A program made the position numbers and the translations under genes. This document shows, one piece after another, positions 1 to 8,334 of a DNA stretch of 64,000 bases. The notes beneath the pieces were generated by a model. That model was not told the origin of the DNA, searched no databases, and saw only the letters and a list, made by a program, of their open reading frames with translations. Origin of the DNA: Peribacillus cavernae (GTDB taxonomy: Bacteria > Bacillota > Bacilli > Bacillales > DSM-1321); the NCBI RefSeq assembly GCF_003989135.1, contig NZ_RYZZ01000017.1, forward strand, positions 124,001 through 188,000, in the 5' to 3' direction. Within the stretch, counting starts at the first letter, position 1; the number at the start of each line of letters is the position of its first letter.

Positions 1-616
1 TTAGGATTTGGCCTTCGGTGGCTTCTACAGCCCTTGTAGAATTATCATGCCAGGAGTAACCCCAGTAAACTTGTTTATATTGTGTGTCATCTGGAGTACC
101 GTTACTATAGCTCAGTGCATAGGTCCGTGCCGCAACCGCCTGAGTCTTCAGTGCTTCCTGATTCCATAAAGCTGGCATTTCAGCCGGTACAACCCCTTTT
201 AAATAGTCTTCAAGATTAATAGAGTTGATCGGACGTACATATTTTTGATCTTCAATGATAAATTCAAAACTTCCTAAGTATGGGCGATTATTGATGGAAA
301 GCGGGCCCTTCCCTTTCTCAGGCTCCACTTGAATCTCAGGGGCTTTACCTACTTCAGTTGCCCCTTTTAGAACGACCATATCACCGCTGCTGACCTTCAG
401 CGTGTACGTCTGATTTGCCTCCAGTGTTAAACCGGGCAGATTCGTTGTATACGAGACTTCTGGTTTGACGGTAATCTCCGATTTGTTGCCAAGGTAGTTT
501 TTTAGTTTCACCCGGATTACCGGCTCAGCCGCAGCTTTTGCCTGTATCTCAGGAAGCACCGACACGATTAGGACAAGTACTACAGCCAACAACATATGTA
601 TCTGTAATCGTTTCAA
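1..616 (-). CDS. SpoIID/LytB-domain protein, 3' end outside window
   Basis: Partial gene; about 205 codons are visible and the frame runs off the left edge. I chose the TTG at 616 because AGGAGAGGGG lies just upstream. The first ~28 residues (MKRLQIHMLLAVVLVLIVSV...) form a signal peptide or membrane anchor, so the protein is exported. Residues ~140-165 carry the SpoIID family block LEDYLKGVVPAEMP followed by QAVAARTYAL. Known family role: SpoIID is a lytic transglycosylase acting on peptidoglycan during engulfment, and LytB-like relatives modify autolysins. The extended N-terminal beta-rich region (residues 30-130) is longer than in SpoIID proper, so this is probably a SpoIID-domain wall protein rather than SpoIID itself. 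The catalytic C-terminal part is not visible. Confidence 0.8.
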   Translation of the reverse strand, partial: MKRLQIHMLLAVVLVLIVSVLPEIQAKAAAEPVIRVKLKNYLGNKSEITVKPEVSYTTNLPGLTLEANQTYTLKVSSGDMVVLKGATEVGKAPEIQVEPEKGKGPLSINNRPYLGSFEFIIEDQKYVRPINSINLEDYLKGVVPAEMPALWNQEALKTQAVAARTYALSYSNGTPDDTQYKQVYWGYSWHDNSTRAVEATEGQIL

Positions 617-861
617 AATAGACCCCTCTCCTTTTTAACAACTTATAAAAATAATAGTAACCTAGACAAATTTATACATCAATAGACAATTTAAACTATC
701 CTGCTATTTTCTATGAAACTGAGCATAATTTGGAGTGATAATTTAAAGTGAATTTAACATTCCATTTTTTTATCTGGAAAAAGTACCTATTTATTGTTCG
801 AAATTTGCACTTTTCCCATACTATTATCATAGGATTCAAAATGGCTTTTGAAGAAGGGGTG

Positions 862-1092
862 ATGAATTTGATAACTTTCAAACGTAACGAACTGTTGAAA
901 CTAAACAATATGTATGTTTCATACTTTGCTCAAAATCACTTGGAGTACTTATTTATAGCCCTTGAAAATAGTGAGGGATACAAAAGAGGTGAACTAATCA
1001 TAATTGCTGCTGATAATATCAGTCTCGTTCAGATCGAACCAGTTTCGCATAACTCCATCTTCAGCAGAAACAAAAAATCGTTCTCTAAATGA
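862..1092 (+). CDS. hypothetical small protein, 76 aa
   Basis: Unrecognised. I chose the ATG at 862 because GAAGGGGTG lies directly upstream; the frame stays open upstream to 748 but without a ribosome binding site. The protein (MNLITFKRNELLKLNN...) has no obvious membrane segment, an amphipathic start and a basic tail (SRNKKSFSK). It stands alone, divergent from the SpoIID-domain gene, and is followed within 30 bases by a strong hairpin terminator at 1119, which favours a real transcript. No function can be assigned. Confidence 0.5.
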   Translation: MNLITFKRNELLKLNNMYVSYFAQNHLEYLFIALENSEGYKRGELIIIAADNISLVQIEPVSHNSIFSRNKKSFSK

Positions 1093-1118
1093 TATTTGCC
1101 CTTTTTTACAGGTGTGCC

Positions 1119-1163
1119 AAAAAAAGGTCATTCTCTCGATACCAAGAGTATGACCTTTTTTTT
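1119..1163. terminator. bidirectional Rho-independent terminator
   Basis: AAAAAAGGTCAT pairs with ATGACCTTTTTT across a loop whose edges (CTCT/AGAG) can extend the stem. It sits between the convergent genes ending at 1092 (+) and 1162 (-) and has T-runs in both directions. Confidence 0.85.
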
Positions 1164-2547
1164 AGACCGAAGCCTCGATCTCTTTATTGATGAAAATCTT
1201 TCCAGGATTCAGGATATTATCAGGATCGAGTGTAGCCTTTATTGCTTTCATGACTTGTAATGAGCTGGACTTTTCCATTTCCAAATATGGAATTTTACCC
1301 ATCCCTACTCCATGTTCTCCGGTGCAGGTACCCCTATGTTGCAGGGCATAGCTGATGATTTCATCATTCATCTTATGAAACCTTTCCATTTCATCGGGGT
1401 CGTTCGGGTTTACTCCGAATACAGCGTGGAAATTTCCATCCCCGACGTGTCCCAATAGAGCTGCATCAATATTGTACTTTTCAATCACCCCTCTGGAGTA
1501 GCTAATTCCTTTAGAAAGCTCTGAAATCGGTACACAAACGTCGGTGGATACGAGCAGTTGATTGGGCTTTTGGTTGACTATCGCGATGGCAGCCGAATGC
1601 CGTGCATCCCAAAGCTCTGCTCTTCTCAGCGAATCGCGCTCGTATTCAAAGTCCCGGGAGCCGGCTTCCGCCATTAATTGTTCGATGAACGTAATCCCGG
1701 TTTCCACTTCTTCTTTGCTGCCGCTGTACTCAAGAAAAAGTGTAGGCATCTCCTTATAGGCAGTTCCCTTGTAATGATTGACGGCTTCGATCGTTTTTGC
1801 ATCGACCAGTTCAATTTTTCCGATTCTGACACCCGCTTGGAGGACCATCTCGGCAGCGGCACCAGCTGTGACAACATCGCTGAAATAGGCTTTGGCCGCA
1901 ATCGTTTCCTCTGGTACCCCTGACAGTTTCAGGGTAATCTCAGTGAATATTCCCAGAGTTCCCTCGGATCCAACAAACAGTTCAGTTAGATTGTATCCCG
2001 CCGAGGATTTTATGGTTTCTCCACCGGCCGAAATAACATCACCATTTGCGAGAACCGCCCGTAATCCCAAAACGTTACGCTTCATGGTACCGTATGCAAC
2101 TGCATTGGTTCCGCTGGCGTTTGTTGCAGACATACCACCGATCGTTGCATCAGCACCCGGATCAACCGGAAAAAACAATCCATGTTTTTTTAAATACAAA
2201 TTCAATTGCTTTCTTGTAACACCTGGCTGGACTTTCACTAAAAAATCCTCTGGTTGAACCGATACGACGCTGTTCATCAGCGTAAAATCCAAGCTGATTC
2301 CACGGTTCAGCGGGATTACATGTCCCTCAAGACTGCTCCCTGCCCCGAAAGGAACGATGGCAATCTTGTTTACTGAAGCGTATTTAACAATCTCAACCAC
2401 TTCATCTTCCGTAATCGGAAAAACGACGATATCGGGAAGCTTGCCTGCGTGATACGTCAATCCTTTGCTATGCTGCTCCCGTACTGTCTCATTAATAGTG
2501 ACTCTGTCCGCATCACCGATGATGGCCAATAAATCATTATAGATCAT
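1162..2547 (-). CDS. FAD-binding 2-hydroxyacid oxidase, GlcD / D-lactate dehydrogenase family
   Basis: 461 aa, the usual length for GlcD-type flavoproteins. The N-terminal FAD_binding_4 domain shows PFGAGSSLEGH (~residues 66-76) and GGMSATNASGTN (~137). The C-terminal FAD-oxidase_C domain has HVGDGNFHAVF and the GEHGVGMGK block near the end. Family reaction: oxidation of glycolate or D-lactate to glyoxylate or pyruvate, passing electrons to quinone or an Fe-S partner. No glcE/glcF partner gene lies next to it, so it probably works as a single-subunit D-lactate or 2-hydroxyglutarate type enzyme; the substrate is not readable from sequence. The start at 2547 has AAGGGGTG at good spacing. It precedes a cluster of decayed genes but is itself intact. 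Confidence 0.85.
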   Translation of the reverse strand: MIYNDLLAIIGDADRVTINETVREQHSKGLTYHAGKLPDIVVFPITEDEVVEIVKYASVNKIAIVPFGAGSSLEGHVIPLNRGISLDFTLMNSVVSVQPEDFLVKVQPGVTRKQLNLYLKKHGLFFPVDPGADATIGGMSATNASGTNAVAYGTMKRNVLGLRAVLANGDVISAGGETIKSSAGYNLTELFVGSEGTLGIFTEITLKLSGVPEETIAAKAYFSDVVTAGAAAEMVLQAGVRIGKIELVDAKTIEAVNHYKGTAYKEMPTLFLEYSGSKEEVETGITFIEQLMAEAGSRDFEYERDSLRRAELWDARHSAAIAIVNQKPNQLLVSTDVCVPISELSKGISYSRGVIEKYNIDAALLGHVGDGNFHAVFGVNPNDPDEMERFHKMNDEIISYALQHRGTCTGEHGVGMGKIPYLEMEKSSSLQVMKAIKATLDPDNILNPGKIFINKEIEASV

Positions 2548-2573
2548 AATTACACCCCTTAGGTTATTTGGAA

Positions 2574-2587
2574 ACTAGTTTACTAGT
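2574..2587. promoter_or_regulatory. candidate operator: paired ACTAGT palindromes
   Basis: ACTAGT-TT-ACTAGT lies 27 bases upstream of the GlcD-like start. The whole 14-mer is self-complementary apart from the central two bases. This position and symmetry suit a repressor site, but the cognate regulator is unknown. Confidence 0.3.
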
Positions 2588-2639
2588 AATAGCAAACATA
2601 TAGCTTAATAATAACCTATCATTCATAAAATGTGCAGAA

Positions 2640-2970
2640 TCATCTGACTATAAAATTTTGTTTTTCGAAACAGCCCTCAGTTGGCTTTATCGCTGGTCGT
2701 TCCTCGGAGTTCTGCGGCATATAAGCAAAAAACCGTTTCAGCTGTTCGATGCATTCGTCCTCAGTCGCACCGTCTTTATCTATCTGGCCGGTATGCTTAT
2801 TATGCACATCTACTCCTCCAAGTTCCTCAGGCGAAATTTTCTGGCCGTTTGTAAGCTCCAGCATTCTTGGTCCTGCAATTGCCATACATGTTCCCTGAAG
2901 CTGGGATACGAAATCTGATGATACCGCTTTCCAAGTCCGTCCTCCGAAGCCAAAAGCTCCCTTTAATGGA
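2640..2970 (-). pseudogene. fragment of acyl-CoA carboxylase carboxyltransferase subunit
   Basis: The reading frame gives ...VSSDFVSQLQGTCMAIAGPRMLELTNGQKISPEELGGVDVHNKHTGQID..., the middle of a propionyl/methylmalonyl-CoA carboxylase beta subunit (family landmark: xGGADVHxxxSG). Only about 110 of roughly 510 codons remain. There is no start at the upstream end, and the frame is joined directly to an unrelated peptidase fragment near 2975. The intact enzyme carboxylates acyl-CoA using biotin. This is a dead remnant of a catabolic gene. Confidence 0.75.
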
Positions 2971-2973
2971 GGA

Positions 2974-3267
2974 TCATTCTACAATTCTCCTAGCTGGAGA
3001 AGAGGTTTTCGCAATTGTCATTTCAAAAGTTTCTTCTGAAAACCAAAGGGATGGTTCCCTTTTTAGTTGTTGAAAATGCCAAGCATGACCTATTTCATGT
3101 GCAAGTATTCTAGCATTATCTGAAGGCACAAAATTAGTAAATAAGCGAGAGAAAGTGTCTTCATCCGGGTAATGAAGAGCCATAATCGGTAAAAAGCGAG
3201 AGAAAGTGCTTTCATCGGGGTAATGAAGACCCATGATCAAAAAATAAGTTTGAGAAAAGGCCTTCAT
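2974..3267 (-). pseudogene. fragment of M3-type (oligoendopeptidase F-like) metallopeptidase
   Basis: A 97-codon frame containing ILAHEIGHAWHFQQLKRE, which holds the HExxH zinc-binding helix of gluzincin peptidases in the M3 context, followed by FSEETFEMTIAKTSSP as in M3 enzymes. M3 peptidases are ~560-600 aa, so less than a fifth survives. The N-terminal part of the frame is a 17-codon direct duplication (LHYPDESTFSRF / LHYPDEDTFSRL). The downstream end fuses into the acyl-CoA carboxylase fragment. Confidence 0.65.
3143..3244. repeat. 51-bp tandem duplication, two copies
   Basis: Units 3143-3193 and 3194-3244 both begin AAGCGAGAGAAAGTG and differ at about 8 of 51 positions. The period is a whole number of codons, so the peptidase reading frame survives the duplication. 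Confidence 0.85.
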
Positions 3268-3431
3268 AGGGATCCTGGGAGGATCGATAAGGGTGTAGTA
3301 CCCTTTGACGGTTTTTTCATAAGATGGACACTTCGGTGTGGATGGACGATTGGAAGATGGGTTACAATTTTTTATTCATTGGCATTGAGGGAGAACAAAC
3401 GTGAGCAACCATGTCATTGCAAGTGGCCATA

Positions 3432-3924
3432 CTACCGACATTGACCGAGCCTGCGAACAGTATACTTGTATGCCGCCATATGATCCTTAGCCCAGGCAAT
3501 AATATCGCTTGCTGTACTAGCTGCTGTTTTGAACAACGCGCTGCCGTAAGTCAGCATCGCGCCTTTTGGGCGTCCTGTCGTGCCGGATGTAAAGACCATT
3601 AAGCCAACATCTTTCCATAAGTCGATGTCCGCTTGTTGCTCATATGGAGTATAGTTTTCGATGATTGTATAAAAGTCATCTGCAGAAGGAAAGGTTCGTT
3701 TAGGGTATGAGAATTCTTCGCTGAGCGGAAAAACGGGCGTAAAGGGTAGATAATCTTGATAATTGGCGGTAACTACAATTGCGGTTGACTTGCTTTTTGT
3801 GATCGCCTTCCGGCTTCCTGGCACCGTTATTCTCGAGGTATTGGTACAGAGTCTTTTCCCCTTGAAGATAGGTCAATATTTCAGGCAAGCCAGCTGGCCA
3901 GTATGGACGTACTATTTCGACCAT
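3432..3924 (-). pseudogene. decayed AMP-forming acyl-CoA synthetase
   Basis: The natural start is visible at 3924 (AAGGAGGAATG upstream; MVEIVRPYWPAGLPEIL, a typical Bacillus long-chain acyl-CoA synthetase N-terminus). Near 3810-3840 the frame shifts and roughly 75 codons are missing. The next piece contains the P-loop-like A3 motif GLMVFTSGTTGRPKGAML. After TASDII the sequence jumps to AWAKDHMAAYKYTVRR, which resembles the far C-terminal AAYKxPR block, so a second internal deletion removed ~300 codons. The intact enzyme would activate fatty acids for beta-oxidation. It cannot be functional in this form. Confidence 0.8.
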
Positions 3925-3953
3925 AAAAACATTCCTCCTTGTCAATGGACATT

Positions 3954-3965
3954 CTAACCGGTTGG
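3954..3965. promoter_or_regulatory. candidate TetR-type operator upstream of dead acyl-CoA synthetase
   Basis: CTAACCGGTTGG is a near-perfect 12-bp palindrome 30 bases upstream of the pseudogene start. Fatty-acid and acyl-CoA gene clusters of Bacilli are often controlled by TetR-family repressors with such sites. This would be a surviving operator, by inference only. Confidence 0.3.
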
Positions 3966-4034
3966 TATTTTTGGAATAAAACCAGCTGGTTATCCAGATT
4001 CAGAGATAACCAGCTGTAAAGCGATTTCAATACA

Positions 4035-5033
4035 TTATTTACTAACAGCTGATTTCAGCTTTTCAGTCTGGACATTCAACTTGCTGATTGCTTCATTATA
4101 TTCCTTCTCCAGCTCATCGATAATGCCAGCAGCTGAATCAATAGCAGTAATCGCTCCAACGCCATGTCCGGCTGACCAGATATGTTTCCAGGCCTTGGCG
4201 TTATTGTCCCTTCGCATGCTGTCGAATTCGACCTTGTCCTTCTTCTCCAATTGTGTGGGATCTAAACCGTTCTTCACAATACTTGGGATAAGCATATTCG
4301 CATTTATCCCTGAAAATGCATTTGTAAGAATGATGTCCTCCTGCGAGGCATCGACAAGCATTTGGCGGTATTCATCGTTTGCCAGACTTTCTTTGGCCAC
4401 GATAAAGCGTGTGCCCATATAAGCAAGATCAGCACCAGCAGCCTGCGCAGCTAAAATGCTTTTCCCTGTTGAAATTGCTCCGGCAAGGATGATGATTCCA
4501 TCCCAGAAGGTTCGTACACTGTCAACAAAAGCAAAGCCGTTCAAATTACCTGCATGTCCTCCCGCCCCTGACGCAACAAGGATCAAACCATCTACTCCAG
4601 TTTCAGCCGCCTTCTTTGCGAATTTCACGTCGCTGACATCAGAAAATACGAGTCCGCCATAGCTATGTACGATATCAACCACAGCTCTTGGGCTGCCCAG
4701 TGATGTAATAACCAGTTGCGGTTGGTGTTTTTTCACCAATTCTAGCTCTTCCTGCAATCTGCTGTAAGAGCTGTGAACAACCATATTCATCGACCAGGGT
4801 GCAATTTTGCGCTCGGGCTCTTTCTCTCTTGCGGCGCCTAGATTCTCATTCAACTGCCCCATCCATTGATCAAGTACCTCGATTGGACGTGCATTAGGCG
4901 CTGGGAATGAACCAATCACTCCATTCAAACAGACAGCTTCTACCAGCTCCGGTCCCGATATCAGAAACATCGGTGCAGAAATCGCCGGCAGCCTTAACTG
5001 GTTCCACCATTTTTCGGGAATTATCTTACTCAT
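4035..5033 (-). CDS. nitronate monooxygenase / 2-nitropropane dioxygenase family protein
   Basis: 332 aa FMN-dependent TIM-barrel enzyme. I chose the ATG at 5033 (MSKIIPEKWWNQLRLP) because GTGAGG lies upstream; the longer frame has no binding site. Landmarks: LRLPAISAPMFLISGPELV at the N-terminus, LILVASGAGGHAGN (~residue 160, phosphate/FMN loop) and the ...ILAAQAAGADLAYMGTRFI strand-loop. The family oxidises nitronates such as propionate 3-nitronate, or acts as enoyl-reductase-like flavoproteins; the substrate here is not determinable. It is the one intact gene next to the decayed acyl-CoA cluster. A second family member lies at 46811. Confidence 0.85.
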   Translation of the reverse strand: MSKIIPEKWWNQLRLPAISAPMFLISGPELVEAVCLNGVIGSFPAPNARPIEVLDQWMGQLNENLGAAREKEPERKIAPWSMNMVVHSSYSRLQEELELVKKHQPQLVITSLGSPRAVVDIVHSYGGLVFSDVSDVKFAKKAAETGVDGLILVASGAGGHAGNLNGFAFVDSVRTFWDGIIILAGAISTGKSILAAQAAGADLAYMGTRFIVAKESLANDEYRQMLVDASQEDIILTNAFSGINANMLIPSIVKNGLDPTQLEKKDKVEFDSMRRDNNAKAWKHIWSAGHGVGAITAIDSAAGIIDELEKEYNEAISKLNVQTEKLKSAVSK

Positions 5034-5123
5034 ATAATATACCTCACTTTTCCACTGAATTTTCAGAAATGAATATCCATTCAATCATACAATTGGAAAG
5101 ACAATTGTTCAAGTTTCCGATAT

Positions 5124-5151
5124 ATAAAAAAGACACCCAAGGAGTGCCTTT
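5124..5151 (-). terminator. Rho-independent terminator
   Basis: On the minus strand a GGCAC...GTGTC stem is followed by a T-run, directly after the YqaE-type gene that ends at 5155. Confidence 0.65.
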
Positions 5152-5154
5152 CAT

Positions 5155-5370
5155 TTATTCTATTCGGTTTGACTTCGAAACCAGATCAGCCTGCTTTTTC
5201 ATCCGTTTATCAGCTTTCTTATCATGTACGACCAGGATTGCATGAATTAATCCTGGGACATAAAAAATTAATGTTAGAATTAAATTTAAAACGGCTTGAA
5301 ACGGTCTCCCAACCAGCAAAACGGCTAAAGGTGGAAAAATTATTGCAATTAAATACATCATGACTAACAA
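5155..5370 (-). CDS. YqaE/Pmp3 family small membrane protein
   Basis: 71 aa with two hydrophobic helices (MMYLIAIIFPPLAVLLVG and AVLNLILTLIFYVPGLIHAI) and a charged tail (HDKKADKRMKK). This is the Pmp3/UPF0057 signature, including the FPPLAVLL motif. Homologues are small plasma-membrane proleolipids linked to salt and cold tolerance in eukaryotes; the bacterial role is unclear. I chose the TTG at 5370, five bases after AGGAG; the downstream ATG pair at 5361 would be too far from it. It is a single-gene unit with its own terminator. Confidence 0.85.
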   Translation of the reverse strand: MLVMMYLIAIIFPPLAVLLVGRPFQAVLNLILTLIFYVPGLIHAILVVHDKKADKRMKKQADLVSKSNRIE

Positions 5371-5583
5371 TCACTCTCCTAAAAAGCTTCCAAGGATCAA
5401 GTTTCTTTACGTATCCTTTTCCTTTATATACCCTCACAATAGATCTTTTACACTTAAAAGAGCTCCATTTTCTATTTTAGTGTTCTTAGGCAGATTTAAT
5501 CACCCTCTAGTCGCTTATTATCGCGAATTTGTGATTTTTTATCTAATGGTTACTTTTGCACAGTTCGACGAGAGACAGAAAAT

Positions 5584-5612
5584 GAAAAAAAACCGTTATG
5601 TTTCTAACGGCT
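5584..5612 (-). terminator. Rho-independent terminator
   Basis: GAGCCGTTAG-AAACA-TAACGG followed by eight Ts on the minus strand, 15 bases after the HAD gene stop at 5627. Confidence 0.85.
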
Positions 5613-5626
5613 CATTTCAAATATAA

Positions 5627-6370
5627 TTAGTTCTGTTCAAGGACCCATTTATGAATCGCCTTGCCAACTCCATCGTTGCGATTTGTATCAGTCACCCAAT
5701 CAGCTGTCTCTTTCACGATATCCTGGGCATTGCCCATAGCCACTCCCAAGCCCGATTCTTTGATCATCGCAATGTCATTCAAGCTGTCGCCAACGGCCAT
5801 AACGTTCTCCATCTTGATGCCAAGGAAGCCGCATACCTTTTCAATCGCCTTCGCTTTGTTGATTCCTACCGCATTCGCTTCAATATTCGTCGGGCTGGAA
5901 TTGCTGATTTCCAGTCCTCCATTTTCCTTCAGCAGTGTTAGTATCTCTTCCCTGATAGTATCGTCTTCAATATCAAACCCAAACTTCAGCCACTCATATG
6001 ATGGTATATCTTCCGGCATCTCGCCGCGCCAGACTTGATCGCTGCTGGTCGCCCAGAAGCTGGTTTTATGTTTCTGGCTCAAATCCCACATCCATTGGAT
6101 AAGCTCAACCTGGACGATATTTCTTTCAACCAGCTCCCCATTATTGTCGTATATCTCGCTGCCGTTAACTGTAACCAGGTAAGAAGACAATTCAAGGGAT
6201 CTGCCGATTTCACTGCAGGATGCGTAGGCACGGCCCGTACTCAGCAACACTTTGACTCCTTTTTGTTCAGCCTCTTTAATCGCTGTCCTGTTTCCGTCAG
6301 ATACCTTACCTTCTTCGTTCAATAAAGTGCCATCCATATCGAGGGCGATTAATTTTATTTCCTTTTCCAT
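5627..6370 (-). CDS. Cof-type HAD-IIB family phosphatase
   Basis: 247 aa. HAD motif I is LIALDMDGTLLNEEG (~residues 7-21), motif II is LLSTGR, and the C-terminal motif IV is VGDSLNDIAMI with a K-containing motif III (INKAKAIEKV). The cap domain between motifs II and III is of the Cof/IIB type. These cytosolic Mg-dependent enzymes hydrolyse sugar phosphates or nucleotide intermediates such as FMN and pyridoxal phosphate; the substrate is not predictable. Start at 6370 has AAAGGCAGG upstream. Single gene with its own terminator. Confidence 0.88.
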   Translation of the reverse strand: MEKEIKLIALDMDGTLLNEEGKVSDGNRTAIKEAEQKGVKVLLSTGRAYASCSEIGRSLELSSYLVTVNGSEIYDNNGELVERNIVQVELIQWMWDLSQKHKTSFWATSSDQVWRGEMPEDIPSYEWLKFGFDIEDDTIREEILTLLKENGGLEISNSSPTNIEANAVGINKAKAIEKVCGFLGIKMENVMAVGDSLNDIAMIKESGLGVAMGNAQDIVKETADWVTDTNRNDGVGKAIHKWVLEQN

Positions 6371-6451
6371 CAGTCTGCCTGCCTTTCATACGTTGTCCAT
6401 AATTATAATGTAACAAAAATAAGGCTGAAAGGGAAAACTGATGCCCTACAG

Positions 6452-7582
6452 TTAATTCAACTTAAGCAATGAGCCAATATTGGCAGCAAGTCTTTCAATA
6501 TATTCACTTGCATGTTCAAATGCGTCTTCCAATGTTACTACGCCAGGGACGATAGAGAAAACGGCATCTATGCCATGCTCTCTTACAACTTCGCTGTCGC
6601 TGGCGGCATTTCCGGCAATCGCAATGACCGGAATGCCAAATTGCTTAGCGGTTTTCGCTACACCAATCGGAGTTTTGCCATAAATCGTCTGGCTGTCGAT
6701 TTTTCCTTCCCCGGTAATGACAATATCAGCGTCTTTGACAATATCGGCAAGCCCTGTCGCTTCGATTACTATATCCACGCCGCTTTTCAGTTCAGCCGGA
6801 AGAAATGCGAGCAGCCCTCCCCCCAGGCCACCTGCAGCTCCAGCTCCTGGAATGTTTGCAATTGCTTTGTTAAGGTCTCTTTCAATAACCTCTGCATAGT
6901 GTCCCAGATTTTCATCAAGAATCTTTACCTTTTCGGGAGTAGCACCCTTTTGTGGTCCAAAAATGGCTGAGGCCCCGTGAGGCCCGGTCAATGGATTTTC
7001 AACATCGCAGGCAACCTCGATTTTTATTTCTTTCAGTCTCGGATCCAGTTCTGTTATATCAATGGTATCTAACTGGCTAAGCGCACCGCCGCCTTCTGGT
7101 ATCTCGTTCCCGCTCACATCCAGCAGCCTTGCTCCAAGTGCCATGGCCATTCCTGCTCCGCCATCGTTCGTAGCACTGCCGCCAATGCCGATGATAATAT
7201 GCTCTGCTTTTTCTTCAAGCGCGGCAAGAATCAACTCACCCGTACCCCTTGTTGAAGTCAAAAGAGGATCTCTTTGTCCTTTCGGTACAAGATGTAATCC
7301 CGAAGCAGCCGCCATCTCAATTACAGCGGTCCTCCCATTGCCAAGTACGCCAAAAAAGGACTCGACTTGATTTCCTAACGGGCCTGTCACTGTTTTTTCG
7401 ATGACCTTTCCATCAGTAGCGTCTACCAGTGATTGAACCGTTCCTTCCCCGCCGTCAGCCATCGGTACCTTTACAATATCGGCATTAGGAAAAATGCCTC
7501 TGAAACCTCTTTCAGCAGCGTTTGCTACCTCCATTGCGGTCAGGCTCTCTTTAAACGAATCCGGTGCTATTACGATTTTCAT
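6452..7582 (-). CDS. glycerate kinase (GlxK/GarK family)
   Basis: 376 aa. I chose ATG 7582 (MKIVIAPDSFKESLTAMEV), which has GGAGTGGAGAG upstream; the frame extends further without support. Signature elements: N-terminal APDSFKESL, VPMADGGEGT, the GIGGSATNDGGAGMA block (~residue 130) and VITGEGKIDSQTIYGKTP (~290). The enzyme phosphorylates D-glycerate (2- or 3-phosphoglycerate product depending on subfamily), linking glyoxylate and serine-type catabolism to glycolysis. The GlcD-like oxidase 5 kb away could feed glyoxylate into such a route, but no glyoxylate carboligase or tartronate reductase lies here. Confidence 0.9.
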   Translation of the reverse strand: MKIVIAPDSFKESLTAMEVANAAERGFRGIFPNADIVKVPMADGGEGTVQSLVDATDGKVIEKTVTGPLGNQVESFFGVLGNGRTAVIEMAAASGLHLVPKGQRDPLLTSTRGTGELILAALEEKAEHIIIGIGGSATNDGGAGMAMALGARLLDVSGNEIPEGGGALSQLDTIDITELDPRLKEIKIEVACDVENPLTGPHGASAIFGPQKGATPEKVKILDENLGHYAEVIERDLNKAIANIPGAGAAGGLGGGLLAFLPAELKSGVDIVIEATGLADIVKDADIVITGEGKIDSQTIYGKTPIGVAKTAKQFGIPVIAIAGNAASDSEVVREHGIDAVFSIVPGVVTLEDAFEHASEYIERLAANIGSLLKLN

Positions 7583-7713
7583 ACTCTCCACTCCCCACCC
7601 AAGATTAACAAAATAGTTCGTAAACATGAAAGATAAGCATATTCTCCCTATCAAAATACTACCATATAATTTTAATTGATTTATACTTTTTCAGGTCATC
7701 GCTTATGCAGAAA

Positions 7714-7761
7714 GCAAAAACATCCGAACCAGCTGCCAAGAGGCTTCTGGTTCGGATGTTT
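7714..7761 (-). terminator. Rho-independent terminator of the formate dehydrogenase operon
   Basis: A perfect 14-bp stem (AACATCCGAACCAG with CTGGTTCGGATGTT) followed by a T-run on the minus strand, 13 bases past the DUF1641 stop. Confidence 0.9.
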
Positions 7762-7773
7762 GGAATACAGCTA

Positions 7774-8334
7774 TTAATCTCTCTCGTGCATCCCGTGTTT
7801 TTCACGCGGTATTTGCTGCTGGAGCTGTTGCTCAGGAAGCTGGGTATTCCGTTCAAGTCCCTCGGTATCCTGGCCCATTCCCTTAAGGAAATTTAATAAC
7901 AATGAGAGGGATCGGTTTAATTCAGGATCCTTTAAGGATCTGGCAAGGTCAAAGTAGCCGATTTTTTCATCTGTTTCTTTCGTTTCCGCTACTCTTGCGA
8001 TGCCAGAGTTTACTTTTAAGATAAATGGTTCGAGCTGTTTAACATTCAGCGTACCGAGCGTCCCGGCCATCAGCAGCAGGTTCTTCAGCATGTTGGCAGT
8101 TTCGGGTGTATCGGCTGTTTTTATCAGGATGTTAAGCACCTTATCGCCCTGCCCGAATAAGCTGCTCAACAGGGAAAGTACCCCACGGTCGTGCATATGC
8201 TTCATGACCTGCAAAGATTCGAGAATCGCGTCTTTATTCTCAAGCAGCGCATTTTCGACTTCGCGTAAGTCCTTTTCCCGTTTATCTTCTTCGGTTATCT
8301 CGATTCTTTGAATCTGCTTGATCGCTTTAGCCAT
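7774..8334 (-). CDS. DUF1641 protein, formate dehydrogenase partner (YrhD/YjgD type)
   Basis: 186 aa, cytosolic, mostly helical. The central domain ([19 protein letters not shown] ... [13 protein letters not shown]) matches the DUF1641 pattern. In B. subtilis the same pairing (yrhE-yrhD, yjgC-yjgD) places a DUF1641 gene after a large formate dehydrogenase. Its start overlaps the dehydrogenase stop by eight bases, implying translational coupling, and GGAGCAG supports ATG 8334. The C-terminus is a low-complexity Gln-rich tail ([15 protein letters not shown]). The molecular role is unproven; an electron-transfer or maturation partner of the dehydrogenase is the usual inference. Confidence 0.85.
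   Translation of the reverse strand: MAKAIKQIQRIEITEEDKREKDLREVENALLENKDAILESLQVMKHMHDRGVLSLLSSLFGQGDKVLNILIKTADTPETANMLKNLLLMAGTLGTLNVKQLEPFILKVNSGIARVAETKETDEKIGYFDLARSLKDPELNRSLSLLLNFLKGMGQDTEGLERNTQLPEQQLQQQIPREKHGMHERD

Noticed and set aside
5661-6038. 125-aa ORF opposite the HAD phosphatase
   Set aside because: Antisense shadow with no ribosome binding site.
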